Both the position numbers and the translations under genes were made by a program. A stretch of DNA of 42,877 bases, from contig JAAXTM010000013.1 in assembly GCA_013336525.1 (NCBI GenBank), forward strand, positions 1-42,877, given 5' to 3'. The notes below the pieces were generated by a model. The model was not told the DNA's origin, ran no database searches, and was given only the letters and a program-made list of their open reading frames with translations. The DNA is from Geobacteraceae bacterium (GTDB lineage Bacteria > Desulfobacterota > Desulfuromonadia > Geobacterales > Pseudopelobacteraceae). Positions 27,752 to 35,171 of the stretch are shown in pieces (the stretch's first letter is position 1; each line of letters starts with the position of its first letter).

Positions 27752-28834
27752 TTAGTTACCCGCTCCGCCCGGTCCTGACAGCGTTTCCAGACGGCGTGAA
27801 TTCCAGTCAAGCACTGCTGTATGGAGAATCATTTTTACGGCCAAGTCAGGAAACTCACGCTCTATCACTTCAGCTGCAAACTTTGAAAGAAAATCAGATT
27901 TCATAACAGCGCGGGCCCGGTCAACACCTATTTCATCATACGGCACTGAGGCAAGCAGCAGAAACCCGTCATCCGGGATTCTGCCGGCTTTCATATTGTT
28001 TTCGATAATAGATGCCGCTTTACGGATCGGATCCGCCAGATCGGGGCTGTACGGACCTATTATCAAGGCCAGATTGGGTGTATGAAGAAAGTCGAATCCG
28101 CGGCCCAGACAGATCATCCATTCTCGATGCTCAATGGTGAGCGTACGCTTCTCCTGACGCAATCCATTGATATGGGACAGGTTGCCGACCAGCAGCGGCA
28201 GGAGGTCGCTTCTCATCTCTTGTGGCATGTCATTGAAACGGAGCGCCAGCTCAGACTCAAGCTTATCTGCCGTCATATCAGCGGACAGATCGAGAATGCA
28301 TCCATCAGAGTTGTGCAGCAGCAGAGCATCCTCATCGGTTTCGAAGCCACAGATAAGCGGATAGACGCTGTCATGGGCGACACCAAAGATAGCTTCCATC
28401 TGGCGCCGGATCTGGCGGGTGTGGGCAATTGCCGCTTCCGTATCGCAACCGAAGCCGGAACAGCCCCGGTGAGCATCGCCACGCGAGAAATGATAAGTAA
28501 TCAAAATCAGGACCCGGCGCCCGCTTTTAATCATGCGTTGGACATATTGGGCCAGCACCTCACCAAGATGCGGCCAACCCATATCAAACATTCCTCCAAG
28601 ATTGCGGAAAGGCTGGATAATACCGGGAGGTGTTTTGGTTGCTACGGGGATATTTATCCGCCCGTCCATGCATTTCAGTACGGCAATAGCTGTCGGATGC
28701 AACGCAAGATACCGCTCTCTGGCAAGGAAAGCATCCGGAGAGCAGAATTCGGCCGAGTATCTCTGAGCCAGATCAAAAACCCAGTCTATGCGGCTTGCTA
28801 TTGGTTGCTCATTAATATTGACAGTTTGGCTCAT
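27752..28834 (-). CDS. Beta-carbonic-anhydrase-like protein within the Ehr operon
   Basis: This soluble protein of 360 residues has no signal peptide or membrane helix. It carries the core of a beta-carbonic anhydrase: C-x-D-x-R at 55-59 (CMDGR), FRNLGG at 76-81 and a His/Cys region YHFSRGDAHRGCSGFGCD (114-131). Possible zinc ligands are Cys55 with His115 or His122 and Cys125 or Cys130. His122-x2-Cys125 has the spacing of ordinary beta enzymes. His115 to Cys130 is 15 residues, the spacing I recall for DabA (His524/Cys539). The rest (131-360) has no domain I recognise and makes the protein longer than the usual 200-230 residues; CsoSCA-like relatives are another possibility. It sits 20 bp after one HyfB-like gene and 200 bp before another, with GGAGG upstream of the ATG. 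Catalytic activity is not proven. Confidence 0.7.
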   Translation of the reverse strand: MSQTVNINEQPIASRIDWVFDLAQRYSAEFCSPDAFLARERYLALHPTAIAVLKCMDGRINIPVATKTPPGIIQPFRNLGGMFDMGWPHLGEVLAQYVQRMIKSGRRVLILITYHFSRGDAHRGCSGFGCDTEAAIAHTRQIRRQMEAIFGVAHDSVYPLICGFETDEDALLLHNSDGCILDLSADMTADKLESELALRFNDMPQEMRSDLLPLLVGNLSHINGLRQEKRTLTIEHREWMICLGRGFDFLHTPNLALIIGPYSPDLADPIRKAASIIENNMKAGRIPDDGFLLLASVPYDEIGVDRARAVMKSDFLSKFAAEVIEREFPDLAVKMILHTAVLDWNSRRLETLSGPGGAGN

Positions 28835-28854
28835 GGTGCTGCCTCCTCAGAAAA

Positions 28855-30864
28855 CTAAAGGTAGCTGGCTAACAGCAATACAATTAAGGTAACCAGAGAA
28901 TACAGGACATATTGCTGCAAAATCCCCCCCTGCAATCGGCGTATGCCGGAAAGACGCTGATACATTCGCTTCAAAAGCGGAATATACACCAACTCCAGCA
29001 CCGCTTCCGGAACATGACTGTAAAAGCTTGAGCGGCCGGGGAAAATGCCCGCAATTTTGTCAGGTCGGTGATTTTGCGGCTTGAGAACAAATGCAAAAAG
29101 GGATGTCAGCATTTCGGCAAACGATGAAGCGCTGTACTGCATCCGGGGGGCAGGCCGCTGATAACCGCAACCCCAGGTATCGGCTTTACCGCAGGGAGCC
29201 AACTTCAATTTACGCCAGTACCAGAATGTAAAAACCGCTATCAGTGCAAGCAGCAGCACACCGGAAAGCGTTATCATAGTCATCGGAACGAGTTCCTGCA
29301 GCGGAAGCCCTGCCGTGTTTGCAAGCAAAGGGAGTACTGTCAGGCTGGTGCGCTGCAGATGGCCGGCAACCAGACCTGGAGCCAGACCGATGGCAATGCA
29401 AAGCACCGCCAGCAAAAGCATAGGCAGCAGCATCTGCCAACCGGCTTCATGTTTTGCCGTGTGGGACTCCGTACGGGGCGCCCCCAGAAACACGATGCCG
29501 TAAACCTTGACAAAACAGGCCACCGCCAGTCCTCCGACCAGGGCCAGCGCCGGAGCAGCCAAGGCCGCCGCAGCAGCAGCCCCCCCCTCACCCTGAATCC
29601 CTTGAAAAAAGCCGAGGTATATCAGTAGTTCACTGACAAAGCCATTAAGCGGCGGCAGACCACAGATTGCTACCGAACCAACTCCGAACAGCAAAGCCGT
29701 ATATGGGAGGCGTCTTGCAACACCACCCATCAAATCGATTTCACGAGTGCCGGTCGCATGGATGACCGAACCGGCTCCCAGAAAGAGCAGCGCTTTAAAT
29801 ATCGCATGATTGAGGACATGGAGCAGCGCCCCGCTCATTCCGAGCAGCATCATGGCCGGGGAACCGGCCGTTTGTCCAATCAGTGCCACACCAAGGCCCA
29901 TGAAGATAATGCCGATATTTTCTATGCTATGATATGCCAGCAGCCGCTTCAAATCATGCTGCCCGATCGCAAAGGCTACACCGACTACCCCTGAAATCAC
30001 TCCGAGGACCAGTACGCAGCACCCCCACCAGAGCGGAATTCCATGAAAGAATGAGAGTGTTCGTATCAGCCCGTACACCCCGACCTTGAGGATAACCCCC
30101 GACATAACCGCAGAAACATGACTTGGAGCGTTGGCATGAGCCGAAGGGAGCCAGATGTGAAGCGGCATGATGCCGGCTTTCATCCCAAAACCAAACAGCG
30201 CGAGAAAAAAAATCGCCGACGCCAGGGGCGAGGAGGCTGACAGTGAACCGGTTGCCGGAAAAAGCCAGGAACCGGCAAGGAGATTCAGGAGTGGAAATAG
30301 TGCAAACAGGGCGAGAGTCCCGGTGTGGGTCGTAATCATATACAGCGTACCGGCTTCTTTAACCTCCGGATTTTCATCTTCCGTTGACACCAGAAAATAT
30401 GCGGCCAGTGCCATAAGTTCCCAGGCGAACAGAAAGCTGATACCGTCACGGGCCAGTACAACGCTGCTCATGCCTGCGGTCATCAGGCCGCAAAAGAAGG
30501 TCATCTTGCGAACGTTTGACCGGCGGCTGTCGGCATGCCAGTAGGAACGGGCATATAATGCGGCAGAGCCGGGAATGAGAAAAATGAGGAGCAGAAACCA
30601 GGCCGAAAGGGGATCTACACCAAAGCGGGCTGAACCGAAAGGGAGCGTCCAGGCCAACTCGAACAGTACAGAGACCCCGGAAAAGATGGACAGAATTGCG
30701 CCGGTCAGACCAGCACATGAAGCAGCAAGCATCAAAACAATCGACAACAGCTGAGCCCGTGAAGCGTTCAGCAGCCAGGGGAATAATAACGGGACACCGG
30801 AAAGTGCGGCCAGCAACGTGGCACTGAAAATCAAGGAACTCGGGGCAAACAACTCCTGCGCCAT
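28855..30864 (-). CDS. Ehr-type complex: first HyfB/NuoL-like proton-channel subunit
   Basis: This 669-residue protein is a polytopic antiporter-like membrane subunit. It has Glu149 in LFAWELMALAAY, Lys229 in GFGMKAGIMPLHIWLPSAHANAPSHVSAVMSGV and Lys260. DLKRLLAYHSIENIGI and KALLFLGAGSVIHATGTREIDLMGG follow. The C-terminal extension has WGCGYQRPAPRMQYSASSFAEML, as in HyfB. The ATG at 30864 is 7 bp after the regulator stop, with AAGGAGG about 10 bases upstream. It is paralogous to the subunit at 25554-27551 and flanks the carbonic-anhydrase-like gene on its other side. A MrpD-type subunit beside a carbonic-anhydrase-like gene resembles the DabB-DabA arrangement. Confidence 0.9.
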   Translation of the reverse strand: MAQELFAPSSLIFSATLLAALSGVPLLFPWLLNASRAQLLSIVLMLAASCAGLTGAILSIFSGVSVLFELAWTLPFGSARFGVDPLSAWFLLLIFLIPGSAALYARSYWHADSRRSNVRKMTFFCGLMTAGMSSVVLARDGISFLFAWELMALAAYFLVSTEDENPEVKEAGTLYMITTHTGTLALFALFPLLNLLAGSWLFPATGSLSASSPLASAIFFLALFGFGMKAGIMPLHIWLPSAHANAPSHVSAVMSGVILKVGVYGLIRTLSFFHGIPLWWGCCVLVLGVISGVVGVAFAIGQHDLKRLLAYHSIENIGIIFMGLGVALIGQTAGSPAMMLLGMSGALLHVLNHAIFKALLFLGAGSVIHATGTREIDLMGGVARRLPYTALLFGVGSVAICGLPPLNGFVSELLIYLGFFQGIQGEGGAAAAAALAAPALALVGGLAVACFVKVYGIVFLGAPRTESHTAKHEAGWQMLLPMLLLAVLCIAIGLAPGLVAGHLQRTSLTVLPLLANTAGLPLQELVPMTMITLSGVLLLALIAVFTFWYWRKLKLAPCGKADTWGCGYQRPAPRMQYSASSFAEMLTSLFAFVLKPQNHRPDKIAGIFPGRSSFYSHVPEAVLELVYIPLLKRMYQRLSGIRRLQGGILQQYVLYSLVTLIVLLLASYL

Positions 30865-30871
30865 GATGCTG

Positions 30872-31549
30872 CTACCTCCTTGGAATAGCTTCCTCCAGCG
30901 TGCGAATAGCGGTCATTATTTCATCTTCACCACCTGGACGATGAAGAAGTTCCTGAAAGGGTTGATCATGCAGCAGAAAAGCGAGTTTTGCGAGCAGGTG
31001 CAGGTGTTCCTTGACGTTGGGGGTCACCAGCGTGAATAAAATAGTGACCGGTTGGCCATCAACTGCATCAAAATCAATCGGGTTTTTCAAAAAGCAGAGG
31101 CTGATGGCGGATTCACCAGTCTGCCCGACAATCGGGTTACGTACATGTGGAATCGCAATACCATTTCCAAAGGCGGTCGAACCAAGTGCCTCACGCGCCA
31201 GAATGGTTTGCAGCAGGAACTCCGGGTCCAGGCTGGGTGGCAAATGAAGTCTGGATACGACTTCGCGCAGTGCTGACTCCGGAGTATCACCAGGCAGTTC
31301 GTAAAAGATGCCCCCCTGCTGCAGGGCCTCAGAAACTGTTGCCAAACGGTTCGTCTCGTTATTGACAACATAGAGTTCCGGCGGAATAGTAATGTCGTGA
31401 CTTGTGGCCCATTCCAGGAGGTCAACCCGGTTGATAAGATAGCGGTCATCCTGCTTGTGAGCAGGAAGTCCCATATCTTTGATCCAGAATAATACCGTTT
31501 TTTCACTAACGCTGGCAGACTTGGCAAGTTCGGATACTTTCAGGAACAT
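30872..31549 (-). CDS. HTH (excisionase/MerR-type) plus PTS EIIA (PtsN-type) regulatory protein
   Basis: This 225-residue protein has a DNA-binding domain at 1-55 (LKVSELAKSASVSEKTVLFWIKDMG, with DRYLINRVDLLEWA as the wing) of the excisionase/MerR-like type. An EIIA domain of the fructose/nitrogen class follows at about 75-225. The phosphorylatable histidine is His135 in GNGIAIPHVRNP, and AREALGSTAFG and HLHLLAKLAFLLHD are typical as well. It is the first gene of the Ehr cluster, 7 bp before the HyfB-like gene. No sugar transporter is nearby, so it most likely senses the phosphorylation state of a PTS-Ntr relay and adjusts this operon. The DNA target is unknown. Confidence 0.85.
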   Translation of the reverse strand: MFLKVSELAKSASVSEKTVLFWIKDMGLPAHKQDDRYLINRVDLLEWATSHDITIPPELYVVNNETNRLATVSEALQQGGIFYELPGDTPESALREVVSRLHLPPSLDPEFLLQTILAREALGSTAFGNGIAIPHVRNPIVGQTGESAISLCFLKNPIDFDAVDGQPVTILFTLVTPNVKEHLHLLAKLAFLLHDQPFQELLHRPGGEDEIMTAIRTLEEAIPRR

Positions 31550-31616
31550 CTCAAAACTCTCCGTGTGGCATCATTTTCCAGTCAAACAGCCGCTGATTGT
31601 GGCTGACGCGAATAAA

Positions 31617-31645
31617 ACAATATGTTATTACAAATAAAACGTCAA
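31617..31645 (-). promoter_or_regulatory. Putative main promoter of the Ehr operon
   Basis: On the minus strand TTGACG (31645-31640) and TATTGT (31622-31617) are 17 bp apart, giving a leader of about 60 nt before the ATG at 31549. Just downstream, 31587-31605 contains a CAGCC/GGCTG inverted repeat that could be an operator or a small hairpin. Confidence 0.5.
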
Positions 31646-31775
31646 TCGCATTTATCTGACAACAGAATGACTTAAAAAAAAGCCTGTGAGGCAGCTATAT
31701 GAACAGTGATTTTGTACAACAAATAAAACAGGCACTAATATCTTCATCGCTTAACTATACTCAGAAAGGTGTCCT

Positions 31776-32186
31776 GTGAAGCGGCATCTTCTCGTGGCCT
31801 GCGCCATTATAGAAAATGAGGGTAAGGTTCTGGCAGCGCAGCGCAGCGCAACAATGACCATGCCGCTCAAATGGGAGTTCCCGGGGGGCAAGATCGAAGC
31901 GGGTGAATCACCGGAGGAGTGCCTGATCCGCGAGTTGAAGGAAGAACTTGGCGTCAGCGTACTGATCGGCACCGCTCTTAGCCCGACAACCCACTGTTAC
32001 CACGACTTCACTGTCACCTTGCACCCCTTCACCTGCCAATTGGCAGACGGCATCATCACCCCGCATGAGCACCACGCCCTGAAATGGACCGAACCAGAGC
32101 GAATGCCGGAACTGGATTGGGCCGCTGCCGACCTGCCGGTTATTAGTGAATATATGGCCATCACAATAAAGAGCCGTTCCTTATGA
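31776..32186 (+). CDS. Nudix hydrolase, MutT-like
   Basis: This 136-residue protein has the Nudix box intact at 38-60 (G-x5-E-x7-REL-x-EE-x-G; Arg52, Glu53, Glu56, Glu57). The N-terminal half reads LLVACAIIENEGKVLAAQRS, and the close match of WEFPGGKIEAGE to MutT suggests an 8-oxo-dGTP pyrophosphohydrolase or a related (d)NTP diphosphatase. The start is GTG at 31776, with AAAGGTG just upstream. Its stop overlaps the ATG of the EamA transporter (ATGA), so the two form an operon. It diverges from the Ehr regulator across a 226-bp region. Confidence 0.88.
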   Translation: MKRHLLVACAIIENEGKVLAAQRSATMTMPLKWEFPGGKIEAGESPEECLIRELKEELGVSVLIGTALSPTTHCYHDFTVTLHPFTCQLADGIITPHEHHALKWTEPERMPELDWAAADLPVISEYMAITIKSRSL

Positions 32187-33094
32187 CAACCTCAACAACT
32201 CCGGCAATGAACCGGGTATATTTTTTCCTGGTACTGACCACCTTTTTCTGGGGTGGAAGTTTTCTTTTCACCAAAATCGGTGTCGCCACGATCCCGCCGC
32301 AGATTTTTGTATTGACCAGATTCATCCTGGCCACTCTGATTATGCTGCTGGTCTGCTCCGGTCGTTTGAGAAAGCTGGACCTTGGCACACTCGTGCGAGG
32401 CATGACCGTCGGCATCGCTCTCGGATTGACCAACATGAGCTTTGTCTACGGCATTCAGGGGACCAGCATCTCTCGGGCCGGCATCCTCAACAACCTCTTT
32501 GTACTTTTCATCCCGGTTATCACCAAGGTGGTCTGGCGTGACCGGATCGGGCGGGTCAACATGGCCGGCATTGCCCTGGCGGTGGCTGGAATTGTACTGC
32601 TGGCGACAGGTGGTGGAACAGGGTTCAACCGTGGCGATTTTTTCTCGACATTCTGTGCTTTTTTGATCGCCTGCCATATTATATCTGTTTCCAAGGTACT
32701 GAAGAACGATGACGTATTTCTGATAACGCTCGTTCAGTTTGCCACCGTTACACTGATCGCCGGAGCCGCAACGCTACTCCTTCCCCTCCCCGCTTTCACG
32801 TTTACCCAACCCGCCATACTGTCGATAATCTACTGCGCGGTATTCCCGACCGTATTCTGCTTCACCTTGCAGAATATCTACCAACGCTACGTCACCCCTA
32901 CCCGTGCCGGTCTGGTATACACCCTGGATCCGGTCTGGAGCCTGATAGCCGGTTTTTTTGTATTGGGAGAACGGCTGAACAGCGTTGAATGGATCGGATG
33001 CGGCATCATCTTCCTCGCCGCACTGCTGCCGCTGCTGTTCCGCTTGAGCGTTGAGAGCAAGTTGATCACCACATATATCAAGCAGAACAGATGA
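32183..33094 (+). CDS. EamA/DMT-family transporter
   Basis: This 303-residue inner-membrane protein has about ten helices and two EamA repeats (about 12-145 and 160-292). The first opens with FFLVLTTFFWGGSFLFTKIG and contains YGIQGTSISRAGILNNLFVLFIPV. The second has SIIYCAVFPTVFCFTLQNIYQRYVTPTRAGLVYTLDPVWSLIAGFFVLGERL, typical of the drug/metabolite transporter superfamily. Substrates in this family are varied (amino acids, metabolites) and cannot be inferred. It is translationally coupled to the MutT-like gene. Confidence 0.9.
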   Translation: MTTSTTPAMNRVYFFLVLTTFFWGGSFLFTKIGVATIPPQIFVLTRFILATLIMLLVCSGRLRKLDLGTLVRGMTVGIALGLTNMSFVYGIQGTSISRAGILNNLFVLFIPVITKVVWRDRIGRVNMAGIALAVAGIVLLATGGGTGFNRGDFFSTFCAFLIACHIISVSKVLKNDDVFLITLVQFATVTLIAGAATLLLPLPAFTFTQPAILSIIYCAVFPTVFCFTLQNIYQRYVTPTRAGLVYTLDPVWSLIAGFFVLGERLNSVEWIGCGIIFLAALLPLLFRLSVESKLITTYIKQNR

Positions 33095-33120
33095 GTTTGG
33101 AGTTGTGAAATACTCTCCTG

Positions 33121-33150
33121 TTGAAAACAACGGCAAGCCACTGTTATACT
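33121..33150 (+). promoter_or_regulatory. Putative sigma-70 promoter of the HD-GYP gene
   Basis: TTGAAA (33121-33126) and TATACT (33145-33150) are 18 bp apart, each matching the consensus at five of six positions. They lie 31 bp before the ATG at 33182. Confidence 0.55.
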
Positions 33151-33181
33151 GAGAAAAATCAACAAAATATCAGCAGGTCAT

Positions 33182-34168
33182 ATGGAGTTAATTTTTATGG
33201 GAGCTAAAGAATTTTTCGTACCGATCAGTCTTGAAAGTATCGAACCGATAATCTTTCCTGATGTTGCACTGTACATAAAAACCGGCGGTAACTATGTCCT
33301 GTACAAGAGCAACGGTCGTGATTTCAGTGTGTATGACCATGAACGGCTCTCGAAGAACGGTGTGGAGTTCGTTTTTGTTTCCAAGATTGACATGGATACC
33401 ATCACCAACCACATGGAAGTAAGCGCCGAACGGCTGCTAAACAGCAATATCCTCAGCTCCAGGGCAAAAGGTAAAATGATTTACCAGACATCCATAAACT
33501 TCGTGAATGATATTTTCAACAACCCGGAAAAGTCTACTGACCTTGCCCGTACCAAGCGGCTCATAGAAAACCTGATGATGTATCTTTCAAACTATCCGGA
33601 CGCGATCAACTCTCTGGAAACTGTTATGACGCACAATTATTACACTTTTGTGCATTCATTGCAGGTCGCATCACTGACACTTATGATGCACTCGGCGGGG
33701 TATACACTGTCACCCGACGAAATGCTGGATGTCGGCACCGGCGCCATTCTCCACGATTTTGGCAAGATCTTCGTTCCGCAGGAGATACTGAACAAGCATG
33801 GCAAGCTGAGTGAAGCAGAGGTTGAAATTCTGAAACGTCACCCTGAGGAGGGATATGCCTACCTGCAAGACAAGGGGGTACTTTCCCCGGTGGCTTTGAC
33901 GATAGTAAGATTGCACCATGAGCGTTGCAACGGGAGCGGCTACCCGCTCGGACTGGAGAACAAGGATATTCCGAGGAGTGCCCAGATAACAGGGGTTGCA
34001 GATATCTATTGCACACTTACTACCGACAACCGCGGCAACAAAACCATGCCTCCCCACATTGCTGTCCAGTTAATGCGCAATCAGATGAAGGATTTATTCT
34101 CCCCGATTCTGCTGGATACGCTTGAGAAACTTGTCTGCACTGAGGACGTCCAGCAATTTTTACTGTAA
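33182..34168 (+). CDS. HD-GYP domain c-di-GMP phosphodiesterase
   Basis: This 328-residue soluble protein has an N-terminal domain (about 1-125) containing an FVPISLESI-type start and no recognised sensor fold. The HD-GYP domain (about 140-325) has HSLQVA (His158), the HD pair at 191-192 in ILHDFGK, HHERCNGSGYP (245-255, with the GYP signature) and ADIY. This family hydrolyses c-di-GMP to GMP through a two- or three-metal site. The start is uncertain: the ATG at 33182 has a weak AGGTC site, while the in-frame ATG at 33197 (residue 6) has GGAG 9 bases upstream and gives the more natural MGAKEFF. It opposes the two GGDEF proteins in the window. Confidence 0.9.
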   Translation: MELIFMGAKEFFVPISLESIEPIIFPDVALYIKTGGNYVLYKSNGRDFSVYDHERLSKNGVEFVFVSKIDMDTITNHMEVSAERLLNSNILSSRAKGKMIYQTSINFVNDIFNNPEKSTDLARTKRLIENLMMYLSNYPDAINSLETVMTHNYYTFVHSLQVASLTLMMHSAGYTLSPDEMLDVGTGAILHDFGKIFVPQEILNKHGKLSEAEVEILKRHPEEGYAYLQDKGVLSPVALTIVRLHHERCNGSGYPLGLENKDIPRSAQITGVADIYCTLTTDNRGNKTMPPHIAVQLMRNQMKDLFSPILLDTLEKLVCTEDVQQFLL

Positions 34169-34206
34169 GAATTTTCCTCGCTTAATTTTTACAATCACGA
34201 GGATCC

Positions 34207-34902
34207 GTGGAAAAATCACCCATAATCGAAAAGATCAAGAAGCTGCTGGCCCTGGCCAATTCCAGCAATGAGCATGAAGCGGCACTGGCCGCCAGCCATG
34301 CCCAGCGTCTGCTGTCAGAGCATAACCTTGCCATGGCCGACATCGAGGCGTCCAACAGACCGGATAAGGCTGACAAGGTCGAAACCGCCGTATCGAAGAC
34401 GCTGCCGAAATGGATGCGTCATCTGAGCGCCGGCGTCAGCAGTGCGTTCGACTGCCAGGCCATACACCATCCAGCCACCGGCAAAATGACCTTCATCGGC
34501 GTGGGAGCCGATGTCCAGATCGCCGCCTATACTTTTACCTATCTGGAACGGACCGTCAGAAAACTCTGCGGCACTTATATGAAGGGGCATGTCAGCGGCA
34601 CAGTTGCCAACCGCCACCGTGAGCTGATGCGCCACTCCTACTATCTTGGAGCGGTATCCACTATTACTGCACGTTTGCGAGAACAGAAGGTGCAGACACC
34701 TGTCACCACCGGTGCACTGGTTTTGGTCAAAGAGGGACTGATCAGACAAGCGATGAACGAAATCGGAAATGTGAGGGCCATGCACAGCCGGAGGAGCTAC
34801 ATCAACAGTGACGCCTACAGCAGGGGGCAGGCGGACGGGATTCAGGTAGGCATCAACCGCGGGATCACCGGCACTCCAGCCGCGCACAGAATCGGCCACT
34901 GA
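34207..34902 (+). CDS. DUF2786 domain protein
   Basis: This 231-residue protein starts with GTG, preceded by GAGG. The N-terminal 45 residues (KIKKLLALANSSNEHEAALAASHAQRLLSEHNL) match DUF2786, a short domain of unknown function often found in phage or mobile-element genes but also in chromosomes. Residues 60-200 form a mixed domain with an SGTVANRHRELMRHSYYLGA segment. Codons 166-220 lie inside a 163-bp sequence repeated exactly at 40418-40580. After the repeat this copy ends in GITGTPAAHRIGH, while the other copy continues to a different end (ISGGSSRQIIK), so one of the two tails is not original. Enzymatic activity is unknown. Confidence 0.8.
   Translation: MEKSPIIEKIKKLLALANSSNEHEAALAASHAQRLLSEHNLAMADIEASNRPDKADKVETAVSKTLPKWMRHLSAGVSSAFDCQAIHHPATGKMTFIGVGADVQIAAYTFTYLERTVRKLCGTYMKGHVSGTVANRHRELMRHSYYLGAVSTITARLREQKVQTPVTTGALVLVKEGLIRQAMNEIGNVRAMHSRRSYINSDAYSRGQADGIQVGINRGITGTPAAHRIGH
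34703..34865 (+). repeat. 163-bp perfect direct repeat, left copy
   Basis: This stretch is identical base for base, by eye, to 40418-40580 (offset 5715 bp). It covers codons 166-220 of the DUF2786 gene. The flanking bases differ at both ends, so the boundaries are sharp. Full identity points to a recent duplication or to continuing gene conversion. Confidence 0.95.
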
Positions 34903-34994
34903 CACCAGCTTCAGCAAAAACGACCCTCACGCGCCGGTCAGCGAAGCGGACAGCATATTTTGTTTTAGATCGGCGTTTCTTCTGGAGTGATCCA

Positions 34995-35023
34995 TTGACA
35001 GCCGCTTGGCGGCAATATATGCT
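34995..35023 (+). promoter_or_regulatory. Putative promoter of the exported-protein cassette
   Basis: A perfect TTGACA (34995-35000) and TATGCT (35018-35023) are separated by 17 bp. The transcript would start near 35030 and have a leader of about 140 nt before the first gene at 35172. The region 34903-35171 holds no open frame that I can support. Confidence 0.5.
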
Positions 35024-35171
35024 GGAAACCTGTTCTACCTGACTGGCAACGCGGAGCGTACCCGGAATAGAACATGGTAATAGAAACCGCAGAGCATCGG
35101 CTGCAAGCAGTATTTATTTATTTATCAGTTGAGTCAGTCATTGCCATGATTTTATTAAAACTGGGGGGAAT

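Noticed and set aside
28082..28858. A 258-codon plus-strand frame opposite the carbonic-anhydrase-like gene
   Set aside because: It is a shadow of the minus-strand gene, which has conserved motifs, a good ribosome site and operon context.
20231..30864. Formate hydrogenlyase/hydrogenase-4 (Hyf) as the identity of the membrane complex
   Set aside because: The large subunit lacks both NiFe-binding CxxC motifs, and no formate dehydrogenase or hydrogenase maturation genes are nearby. Ehr-type is the better name.
31674..31692. Minus-strand terminator GCCT-cac-AGGC followed by eight T
   Set aside because: A four-pair stem with a 3-nt loop, located upstream of the Ehr promoter with no gene to terminate.
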